Assembly (NCBI GenBank): GCA_021030915.1
Contig: JAGEMR010000125.1
Coordinates: 21,595-85,594 of the forward strand
Origin: Astrothelium macrocarpum
Lineage: Eukaryota > Ascomycota > Dothideomycetes > Trypetheliales > Trypetheliaceae
Direction: 5' to 3'
Length of the DNA stretch: 64,000 nt
Each line of letters opens with the position of its first letter. Within the stretch, counting starts at the first letter, position 1. This document shows, in pieces, positions 46,604 through 56,008 of the stretch. The notes under the pieces were generated by a model. That model was given only the letters and a program-made list of their open reading frames with translations, was not told the origin of the DNA and did no database searches. A program made the translations under genes and the position numbers.

Positions 46604-47235
46604 ACAATCAACTTATGCGGACCAGAGATAGAGCGTAAGATACCCGAACAGTTGCCAAAGACATTGATAACACGCAATAAGGGCCGAGGTCTTGATTAAT
46701 CTACCCACTATGATTGATTAATTCCACGCTCCAATATCCACGTCAACCCCCTTGATTTGCATCTCATCACCTGCGCAATCTATCTGTTTGTCGTAACTTC
46801 GGCTTCTATCCGGAGCATATTCGCCCAAAGAGAAGCAGGTATTGTCCTTCAAAAACCGAGGGAAATGGCGTTTGCGAGCGTCGAGCTCATGTGTCCGTCT
46901 GTCCCAATTTCGCTTACCACCATTCCCAATCCAACGCCTCTCGTATTGACAAAGGAAAAAGGAAAACTGTTGAGAGTCGTGTCGCCCGCTCACTTACGCA
47001 ACCCAATGCTATATCCATTTTGATTCCAGAAGCAACCTTTCCACGCAACACCCCGCTTTGACATCGATCTTGCAAGGAAGACAATTGCGAAAACGCCCCC
47101 ACCATAGCCACAAACCTTGAATTACAGCGTTGGAACACAAGAAAATTCGTCAGGCCAACGAGAGTTGATCGAGAGGCCAGGAAAAGAGACTCGTTCACCC
47201 TCCCAAAATCCATCCACCTCCCAGATTTCCGAATA

Positions 47236-50200
47236 TCATATCGGGGACCACCCCAGCTCATCAGCTCCCTCCCCCACCCCCTCCGATTCGGCCTCCTCCC
47301 CCTCCCCCTCACCCACCTCCTCCAGCCGCCCATCGACCCTCGGTCCAGGGTCCCCCAATCTCCACCCATCCTCCGTGCGCATGCCGCCATTCCGATCCAC
47401 CCCTTCCTCCGGATGCACCACGACGCTCCTACCAATCGCGACCGTCTTCGCCCTCCCGGACAGCGGGACCTGGTATTTCAGCACGCCGCGCACAATGAGC
47501 TCGAAGGGCGCCTCGAGCACGCGGTCCCAGCGGGCCGAGCCGCGCGACTCGGTGCGGTTGCCCGGGTGCGGCAGGCGCAGCTCGCCGACGGACGTGCTGG
47601 GCACGTGGGCGATGGGCGAGCCGTCGAAGGTGAGGGCCGTGTCGAGGTGCAGGATGCGGCCCAGGAGCAGGGTGGATGCGTCGATGTCTGGGTCCGGGAA
47701 GGGGTCCGGGTCGTGGTCTGCGTCGGGGTCCCAGAAGGGGGGCCAGCCGGAGGTGGTTGTGAGGGAGGTGGATGGTGGTGATGGGGACGAGGAGGAGCGG
47801 AGTTGGGGGAGGAGGTGGCGGTGGGAGGGCGAGTGGTCGGAGGCGACGTGTTTGCTCTTGGCGAAGATGTTGACGTCGAGGTCGGTGATGGCGACGGTGA
47901 TGATGTTGGGGTTGACGGCCTCGACGAGCAGGTCGAACATGAGTTCTTGTTCGCTGGCGAGGACGTTTTGGATTTCCTTGATGCTGACGTCGAAGAGCGG
48001 CTTGGTGGTGGCGAATAGGAAACCAACGGCCCCGACGATGACCAATGTGAACATGACAGCGATGATGATGCAGCCTGCGAATCTCGCGATCCAGCTGCGC
48101 CCTCGATTTTGGTAATAGTCCATTTGCCGTAAACTCGCACTTCCCGGTCGTTGTCGGTATGTTCGGTTACGAGGCGTGCGCACTGTACCGATCAGAGGAG
48201 TTCGTTCATCATCGGCACCCTCAACATCGATTTCAAATGGTACCTCGCCATTCTTCTTTGTCTTGTGCGGGAAATGATTCTGAGTTGTTGTGGAAGGATG
48301 AGATGGTGGTCGAGACCTTCCGTTCCGAGTAGCTGAGAATGGAACTTCTGTGTCGAGAACTGGTATATGTGCTCCTGCGCTTCGACCGTATCGTGAAATG
48401 TGGTGATGAAGATGTGTACCACTGCCTCCTGTCCTTGAATTGCTCGACCGCACTGTATCGTTTCGATGGTCAGGACTGTCAGCATCATTGTAAGCACTTG
48501 AAAACTTCATGCTCCGCTTGCCAGCAATTCTGTGGCCTCCACCAAGCACGTCACCAAGCGTTCGGGAATTGCCTCGGTGGTCTACTTGACTTGCGATTGA
48601 TGCCACGCTTGGCGTACGAGAATGATCTCGTGGTCGAGCATGTTTCTCGGGTTGATTCGATTCGTAGACAAACGTCTCGTCGGAGTCTGAAGAGTTGGCT
48701 TCGTCGACGGCACTGGCAACTTTTGCTTCAAAAATGTCTGCTTTGGAAGATGCTTTGCGCAAACTAAAGTCAGTAAATTTCTTGAGTGTTGGTGAAAGCA
48801 ACTTCGGCGTATCTGCGTCCACCGGAGATAAAAGAGGGGTTTGTAGAAAGCCGCCGTTCATCAAAGTCGAGCGGTGATGTTGAAGAAGTTTTGATGTATT
48901 TGCTGAATGAAGAGATGGGCGAGCTGAATGACGAGACGTTTTGTTGTCGCCGTCTTGCTGGTGATCAGAAGAAAACCAATAAGATGACCCACCTGTGCCA
49001 GATTGAATAGACGTTTGCTTGCGTGAAGTCTTCTTCCGATCTTTCTTTGGTCGAATCGTCTCTGTACTTGGTTTCAACCGCAAGCTACCCGGACCTCCTT
49101 CACCTCGGGAGTTGCCAGATCTTTCGCTTCCACCGCTGAGCGTCGCTTGTGGGACCGAGCTAACAGTCTCAGTTTCGACAGTCATGTTGCCGGCATTTTC
49201 CTGTCCTGATCGAGCCTTTGGTGGGGCAAGAGGAGCGTACGGTTTTTGAGTCATGTTGGACCTAGCACGATGTCCGCTTTGTCCATTTTGGCCGGGCCGT
49301 CTGCCTCTTCCATCATTCCTGTTGCCACCGCTCTCACTCTCGCTTTCCGTTGTCTTGGATGTCCTATCGCCAGACTCTTCAGTGCTATCTTCTGATATGG
49401 TTGGCGGTCGATCTTCTTCTGAGCTACGAGTAATTAACCTTCCAGATGCATTTCTACCAAGAACCAGTTAGCTTATCAGTGATCATGGGGAACAAGATGA
49501 AGCGCACCTTTCTGCGACATTGATTTGCGATTCGTGTTTGCCAGGAGAGTTGCTTTCCTGTACAGTTTCCAGTGATGTCGACTTTGCCGTCTTCGGGGGA
49601 GTAGGATATGATTCATCAGACTGGGCACTAGAGGGCTCGGCGCTTGCACTACTAGCAGGTGTGGTAGATCCAGGCGTAGAGCGTTGGACAACAATACTTG
49701 GAGTGACAGGAGCAGATGCTGAGTCTTGCTTTCGTGGAATTTGAGTTGTAGGGTTGAGAAGGGAATTTCGGCGTGAGCCCGCTGATGGGGATGGTGATTT
49801 GAGTCGCGGGGATACAGGCCAATGCGGTGGAACGGCTTCCGACGCTGTCGCAACACTGCCGGTAGTTTTTTGAGGCTTGGGTAATTTTGCCTGAGGATCG
49901 GGGACTGCAATCTGATGTAGAGGAGGTGCAGCAGCGGAAGAGAGAGCACGTTGAATTGCAGCAGCCGAGGGCACTGTTTGATGTGGTATGGATGAGCCAG
50001 CAGGGCGAGTCGGACTCATCTCGTGGCTACCATTCCTTGACTTTATTCCTTTTGATGTATTGGGTTGTTCTTGTTTCGGGGTGGGTCTGGTAGGGGAGGT
50101 GTTGCGCGAGGATCGTGGAGAATTGCGCGGTGAGGTTGAAGAGGACGTCGGAGCAGTGAATTGCTTGATCGGGAGTGTCGCAGAGGAAGGGAGTGTCGTG

Positions 50201-50367
50201 GATGGCAGTTCATCCTCGTTGCTGTCACTCTTACTTCTTCCGGGCTCGGCTACTGTTTTGGCTGAAGACAGAGCATTTCCGCTGGCCGATTCGGGTTCCG
50301 CAGACTCGGCGCGGCCAGTCAGAGAAGGATAATCGGATGAAGCGATGTTCTCGTTCCGGGACGTCAT
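47236..50367 (-). CDS. VAC7: Vacuolar segregation protein 7 (VAC7)
   Basis: Vacuolar membrane activator of the Fab1 lipid kinase complex that makes PI(3,5)P2, controlling vacuole size and inheritance. Exons 50367-49508 and 49453-47236 with a 54-nt intron; 1,025 residues. The first 700 residues are Ser, Pro and Thr rich and likely disordered. A single membrane helix near residues 742-766 (FAGCIIIAVMFTLVIVGAVG) is followed by the conserved luminal domain FDVSIKEIQNVLASEQELMF and LVEAVNPNIITVAITDLDVN. Later LLLGRILHLDTALTFDG and FELIVRGVLKYQVPL complete it. The tail ends in Glu/Gly-rich sequence. GC-rich 3' half produces long antisense shadows. Confidence 0.9.
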
Positions 50368-50748
50368 GGCGAGGGCGTGATTCGTTCAAGGTGGCGTAGC
50401 CAGATAGGGCGGCTGCTTCATTGCAGCAGCAGCCAATACCCCAAGAGGTCGGTATCACTTGCAGCAAGTCGCAGTGAGACGGGGACAGCAAAGATGAGCA
50501 TGGGCCGTGATGGGGACGACTGCTGGCGACGCAGGCACGAGGAAGCACGGACGAGTTGGCAGGGACATGTGCAGGATGTGCAGGATATGCAGCGGGCAAA
50601 CGCGGCGAGATGTTGTTGGAGGAAGGGAATGGATTCTCGAAGCAATGTGGCTAGTGCTCGAGCGTTCCTGATGCGCTTGGTGGCACAGAAGACGGTGAGG
50701 CTTTCGCGTCTTTCTCGAATCGCATTCTTCCCTTTTCCCCTGGCCCGC
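50368..50748. other. VAC7 upstream region
   Basis: Nearly 400 bp upstream of VAC7, probably promoter and 5' UTR. Short ORFs only. Confidence 0.4.
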
Positions 50749-51088
50749 CGTCACCAAGTGCTGACCGGACCTCGAACACAGCCAATCAATTCAGCCGAGC
50801 TTAGCAATCCGCTTCATCTCGGCCTCGACCTCGGCACCGTCGACGGTTTCAGCTTCGGCCATTTCTTGCATTCGTCATGATTACCGCATGGATGCCAGTA
50901 GCCTACGGAACTGGAAACGGCTAGGTAAGGTAAGGAGCACATTAAGGTACTATTTGTACTTGGCAAATAATCAAACCTCTTTGGTAAATCATATCAGAAC
51001 GAATCTACAATTAGTTGAGCCTCGTGCAGCTTTGATGACCCTCAAAGCCTTTAGAGGAGAGAGTCAACACGTTACGCTTCTCTAGCTC
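50749..51088 (+). repeat. Duplicated segment B, copy without insertion
   Basis: About 340 bp repeated in the same orientation at 53381-53942. Both begin CGTCACCAAGTGCTGAC, share CAGCCAATCA, TGAATGCCAGTAGCCTACGG (ATGGATGCC here), GCCTCTTTGGTAAA and end in CACGTTACGC/CGCGTCACGC. This copy lacks the 200-bp MITE E6 and so records the empty site. Confidence 0.8.
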
Positions 51089-51143
51089 CGGACCATATGA
51101 ACTTCGATCATTCGCACGTGAACATTAAATGATAGATCGGAGC

Positions 51144-51374
51144 ACTAGGGGTTGCAAAAAAAAAAAGTCACCTCCGACTGTAAGAGATACAACTGCCGCA
51201 GGCCTCATGGGGAGGACCCTATCCCATTTCAAAGAATCAAAGCCCGTCAAAAATTCAACGAGAAATATCTCTCAAGGTTTCTTCGATTAATATTATTGAG
51301 GACCTCTGTATGAGATATGTAGCAATTATATCTTTCGCAATCGGGGGTGACCTTTTCGATCGCACCCGCTAATG
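51144..51374. mobile_element. MITE family 1, copy E5
   Basis: 231-bp element with direct repeats GGAGC at 51139-51143 and 51375-51379. Left end ACTAGGGGTTGCAA then a run of A and GTCACCTCCGACTG; right end inverted CATTAGCGGGTGCGATCG. The CACTAG/CATTAG ends against CACCAG in E1 look like C-to-T changes. It sits about 290 bp upstream of the zinc-finger gene. Confidence 0.75.
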
Positions 51375-51664
51375 GGAGCCTGACGGGAAGAATCTGAGGT
51401 TTTAATTGGCTTACCCATCGTACGTTCCCTAACCACCCACCTTAAGGCTCCGAAAGGACGCACGTACCTCCAGGGCGTACTCTTGAGGGCGTACTCTTGA
51501 GGGCGTTCTCGTGGGCGCACAGTCACATTCTGTCTTTCCAAATTTTTGCATTCTTTTCTCACGACTATCTTCTTTTAACGCCCTACCTCCTTGATTCCTT
51601 CAAGTAACCTCACAACAAATCTTCAACGAATAAAACGATCAACCTCACACCATCACTGGCAACG

Positions 51665-52859
51665 ATGACTTCTGAACAATGGTACGACCATTCTTACGAG
51701 CATTCTTTCCAAGAGGAGCATACTATGCCCGTTCTGTCCGGCGACTTTCCTTTGGCTTCAACTCCCGACATGCCTTCCTACGATCTCCACGAGTACTGGG
51801 TATCCGATTCTCACCATGGCGGATATGACTTCGTCAACTATGCGAACATTCCCGAGCAGAGCCAACAAGTTGCGATGATGGACAAATCTACTGGAAATTT
51901 TGAATTGAACGCATTTGCAACACCGGAATGCTCAGCTTCAAACACCTTTGCTTCCTCGGATTTTGCAGCAATATTTGGAGATGCCGAACAGCTGGTCCCC
52001 GGTCCTAGGGGTCCCCTCGCTCAGGACGACGCACTCCGCTTGCTGGACGATATCGCTGGTGACTCTCAAATGTGCGGACCTGAAGCAGCGCGCCCCTCTC
52101 TTACCATGGAGGGCGACGATGATGTGGCAGAGAGCACGGACTTTAGCTTTAATGAGACTGGACCAATCAATGTCAGTTTTTTTTTTAGAACAACGCTAAC
52201 GAGGCAAACAGGTCGGGCCCCTCGAACAGTCACTATTCAGTAAGAACGACGTCAAGTCGCATGGGCCCCAGCGATGTCCGTGGCCAGACTGTCCCTCGAA
52301 GACAACTTTCCATTCTCCATCGTTGCTGAAGACGCACATTACAAATAAGCATGTCACTCCATTGGTTTGTAAAGTCCCTGGTTGTTCTCACAAGAACGCT
52401 TTTGGAAGGCAATACGATCTAAACAGACACATTGAGACTATGCACAACACTGAATATAAATTTCATTGTCTTGAAAGCGACTGCCAAGAAAAATTCTTCC
52501 GCAAAGATAAGATGATGAATCATGTAAAAGAGAAGCACATGCTATTCCAATGTTCTCGTAATCATTGTTCCACACAAGTCTTTGCAGCCCAGATGGAGTC
52601 GCACTTCCAAAATTATCACGGGAACTACGAATGCGCCATCGGTTCTTGCAAGCTAGGCGAAAGGTCTTATTTTACAGAAAAAAACCTTAAAAAACATTTA
52701 CGGTCGTCTCATCGAATGGCGGAGGGGACGGTGCACAAGACAATGAAGAAGATAACCAAGGAATACGAGGCTTTGTATGCTAAGGCCGCTTTGCGCATTC
52801 ATTGGCGACCAACAATCCAAGATTGTAAATCCTGCTTGTCCAAGGGCGGTAGTGAGTGA
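51665..52859 (+). CDS. C2H2 zinc-finger protein, probable transcription factor
   Basis: Two exons, 51665-52171 and 52212-52859, with a short 40-nt intron holding an 11-base T run; 384 residues. The first 185 residues are acidic and rich in Ser, Asp and aromatic residues, as in activation regions. Five C2H2-type units follow: CPWPDCPS... HITNKH, CKVPGCSHKN... HIETMH, CLESDCQE... HVKEKH, CSRNHCST... HFQNYH and CAIGSCKLG... HLRSSH. The C-terminus is a short basic helix. This resembles the fungal group with irregular tandem fingers; DNA binding is inferred. Frame intact. Confidence 0.85.
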
Positions 52860-53256
52860 AGGTCAAGTGTTGATAGCGGCTGTCGCTTGGCAATATCTTG
52901 TCACTGAAGCTTTGTTCGGCTTCGGGGCTCCTCGTGCAGTTGAGTCCGATATCTATCCGGATGTCTCCAAGAGTTCCAAATATGTGCTTAACATTGTTAT
53001 GGATGGTTAGAAATTGAGCAAAATTAGATGAATAGTCTTTTCCTACCTTTTCCTACGTAGTTCTACTCTGCTGGAGAATGACAACTCATGAGATATACCT
53101 TCTATACTTGATTCACCGTTGCATAAGGAGTAGCTTGTGTACCTGACAAAGCAAGCGTGAGTATGCCAGCTTTTCTCAAATTTTCTCATAATCCTTTTCT
53201 GTACGCGTGTATGATCAACGTGATTCAAAGGACCTTTCGAGGGAACCCTATTGTAG
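52860..53256. other. Zinc-finger gene 3' flank
   Basis: About 400 bp; a 77-codon ORF overlapping the gene's end is not supported. Nothing else seen. Confidence 0.4.
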
Positions 53257-53380
53257 AGCTACGGCGAATAGATTCGTAGTAGAAATTTGCTGTCCATGGA
53301 TCCACTTGTCTTGAGCAAGAGAACACTGGAGTCTATTGCACTATCACCTAGGTTCTGAAGCAAATGAGGAAAGACAGCAT
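53257..53380 (+). repeat. Duplicated segment A, first copy
   Basis: About 124 bp similar in the same orientation to 58631-58752: both start GCTACGGC(G/A)AATAGATTCG, share GTGGATCCA/ATGGATCCA and TTGTC-TCG then end GAGG(A/G)AAGA(C/T)AG(C/T)AT. It is directly joined to segment B here. Confidence 0.75.
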
Positions 53381-53942
53381 CGTCACCAAGTGCTGACAGA
53401 ACCCCAAATACAGCCAATCATTTCAGCTGAGACCACCAGAACAAACCATCGAATTTAAAAATTCGCTTCATCTCGGTTTCGATTTCAGCACTGTCGACAA
53501 TCTCGGCTTCGGCCAATTTTTTGCATTCATCATGATTATCGTATGAATGCCAGTAGCCTACGGAACTGGAAAAGGCCACCAGGATTTGCAATAAGAAATG
53601 TCACAACCTAATGGAGAGGACCCCGGATTATTTGAAACAATCTAAAATCGTATAAGAATCCGAGGAAAAATAAATTTGGTACTTTCTCTATTATTGTTGT
53701 TGAGGGCCTGCTTATAACGTGTGCGGCGAATTATCTCACGCGGTCGTGGATGACATATTTTATTGCACCCGCTGGTGTGGCCAGGTAGGGAGCATAAGGT
53801 ACTACTATTATGCTTGGCAAATAACCAAGCCTCTTTGGTAAAGCATACCAGAACAAGTCTGCATACAGTCAGTTGGGCCTCGTATAGCTTTAAAGCCCTT
53901 TGAGTAGCAGGCTAACGCGTCACGCTCCTTCAGTTTCTAGCC
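53381..53942 (+). repeat. Duplicated segment B, copy carrying MITE E6
   Basis: Second copy of the segment at 50749-51088, here interrupted by E6 at 53579-53778. It has extra sequence around 53435-53460 (a short AT-rich insertion) relative to the first copy. Confidence 0.8.
53579..53778. mobile_element. MITE family 1, copy E6, with known empty site
   Basis: 200-bp element with direct repeats GGCCA at 53574-53578 and 53779-53783. Left end CCAGGATTTGCAATAAG then AAATGTCACA; right end inverted ACACCAGCGGGTGCAATA. The left arm has lost about 30 bp. The uninserted copy of the host segment reads GGCTA at the same place (50935), fitting a single target later mutated C to T, or the reverse. Confidence 0.8.
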
Positions 53943-54205
53943 AGGTAAGAAAAGAGCGAGAATTGGACCAGACAAGAATCAAAGCCTCAAGTGGATGCCA
54001 TGAGCCAAACTTTAGATAGGATAAGAATCGGGATTTGTTTAACCTCAAATTGGCCTCTCGCCGCGACGACATCCAAAGTAACTTGGTGAAATAGTGAAAT
54101 CATTCATTCAGTTCTCTAAGCTATTTGATTTTATGATTGAATTCGAAGCCATTGTCTACGATCGTTGTTGTGATAATTGGCGTGAAAGGATGGAATGTGC
54201 AGGTG

Positions 54206-54540
54206 ATGGTCGGCAACTCTGTCAGGGTTTGCTTGCTTTACGGTGGTGTCATCCGGCCAGGTGGAAAGGTGGATTTCTATCCATCCAAGGGAATTTTTGA
54301 CGGTGAGACAGCCAACGAGCATGCGTCCAAGGTAAATAGTGTTTGATTATGCAATCCATGTATTCATTGCGCAACACTATTATTCGTACGTAGTAGATCC
54401 TCAAGGTCCGGGATCCAGTGGATTTTGACCGTGAATCTAACGGGAAAGAAAATCTGAAGTACGCTCTGCAAAACTTTGTCAAAGCGCAAAGAGTGTCATT
54501 GGAACGTCGAAAGCGCTTTGCTAAGCACGGTTCTGCTTAA
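54206..54540 (+). CDS. Small spliced hypothetical gene or gene fragment
   Basis: Candidate exons 54206-54331 and 54397-54540 joined by a 65-nt GTAAAT-TAG intron give 89 residues ending at TAA. Composition (RPGGKVDFYPSKGIFDGETA, then NLKYALQNFVKAQRVSLERR) looks protein-like and the second exon is open to its stop. The frame also runs upstream to about 54137, so the true start may be earlier. No family is recognised; it could be the 3' end of a decayed gene. Confidence 0.35.
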
Positions 54541-55330
54541 TTGTAGCTTGATCCATAGAAACTTTGTTCTGTCTGATGAAAATGGCTGACGTAAGCGGGA
54601 GCGCCCTAACAACAAGTGTGAGCAGAAAGATGGCTTGAACGTCTGCCATGAAGCTTCCTTCGACACCGTGTCTGAGTGCCGAGTAAACAGAAGGCACGGC
54701 ACCAAAAGAATCTCTTATGCGCTTATAAAGCCTTCAGTTACACTCGAGTCTCCCCATCGTTCATACAGCTCGATCCGCAGCACGTTCTGGAAGACGATGG
54801 AGGAGATGGACACGCCAATCCTTGAGCCAGCCGAACCTAGCACGATTAGCGCAGAAGCCCCCACAGCCCGGTCAAAATGAGCGATGGTGCTGAGTGATGC
54901 GATGAATGCTACGACGGGCATGATATCGAAGCCAAATCCGTAAGGCAAGATAGGCAAACGGGCACCACGTAGGCGTCCCTTGGCTCGGAGAATAGAACGC
55001 ACGCGGCAGGATACCAAGGACGACGATCAGATATGTGAGTACCCCTCCAGTGCGCCTCCCGAACACGCTGGCCAGCCGGCTGGCAAGAGGTATTCCTGCA
55101 GTAGCAGCAATCAAGAACGATGAACCCAGTCAAGAGAAGGTCTTCAACGAATTGAAATCTATCATCATAGGCAGAAAAAATATCGTCATGACTGTTCCAT
55201 CGACGGCGGTAAAGACAGTGCCAATGTTATCGTATAAATTCTGCCAGGTGTATGAAGTCAAGAACAGGGAACATCAAATCTCATGGAAGGGTAGAGCGAG
55301 ATCTGTCTTATCCAGACGATTCCTAGAATA
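54541..55330 (-). pseudogene. Decayed DHA2-type MFS transporter fragment
   Basis: Minus-strand frames carry transporter pieces in order: IAATAGIPLASRLASVFGRR, TGGVLTYLIVVLGIL, a shifted frame with FDIMPVVAFIASLSTIAHFD, and GASALIVLGSAGSRIGVSIS then IVFQNVLRIELYERWGD. Stops and frame changes separate them (for example a stop near 55130) and the N-terminal half is missing. It is a second, independent remnant of the family seen at 23868-24370, because both keep the same late helix. Confidence 0.6.
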
Positions 55331-56008
55331 AGTGCGAGGCACTTGTTCGACAACTAGCTAATGTCAATACCTAGTCTCAATTTTTCCTGCGTTTCCAAGC
55401 CAGCCTCGTGATGGCGTCTATGTTGTGGCCCAATCAGCGGAGAACGCACACTATTGGACGCGTCATCTGCCATAGACGTTGTGGATCATGAGAGGAAATC
55501 CTCCTCTCTGGATCTGTAATCACGTAAATGGCGCAATGGTGGAGAGAGGATGGTGAAGAGTGAATGGTGATTGACAACGGCTTGTAGCTATGGCGTGGCT
55601 GCAGAAATTCTAGGAGGGCAGTGGGACGGCTGATTCACTCTTGACCAACTTAAAAGATTTAAAGAACCTTGGTCGATTTAAAATTTCTATATGGCCTCGA
55701 AAATGCCCCATTGGTTTTGAAGTTCCTATTCTCCGCTCTTGTTGTCGGCTGTGATTTGGAGGTGTATGCATGATCACGCACCTCGACTCCTATCCACTGT
55801 AACCTAACCGTTGTCATCTCTCTAATCCTATTCACTTTCCGTCTTCTCGTTGTCATCAAGCGTGACGAGTGTTTGCAAGCCTGAGCAGGGTCATGGTGTC
55901 TTACAGCGGGTAGATCCTTTTGCTTGCACCCATCTGAGTGCACATTACCTCTTTATCTTCGTCAATCCACGTCCCTGACCGCCTCGCATTCAAAATATCA
56001 ATATCAGC
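55331..56008. other. Intergenic before the amidase gene
   Basis: Nearly 700 bp with no supported gene; a minus ORF at 55943-55659 is unrecognised. Contains the amidase promoter. Confidence 0.4.

Larger units (their letters stand above)
45125..47235. other. 2.1-kb intergenic region with simple repeats
   Basis: Between two minus-strand genes (it would hold the HFI1 promoter and VAC7 3' end). Contains a CTG-rich tract (45815-45894), a TTTG run near 45685, a 13-base T run near 46426 and a MITE end (46548-46603). A minus ORF at 46993-46718 has no recognised family. No confident gene. Confidence 0.45.

Noticed and set aside
47117..48140. Plus ORF 47117-48115 and minus ORF 47478-48140 over VAC7
   Set aside because: Ser/Pro/Thr-rich shadows of the VAC7 luminal-domain coding region.
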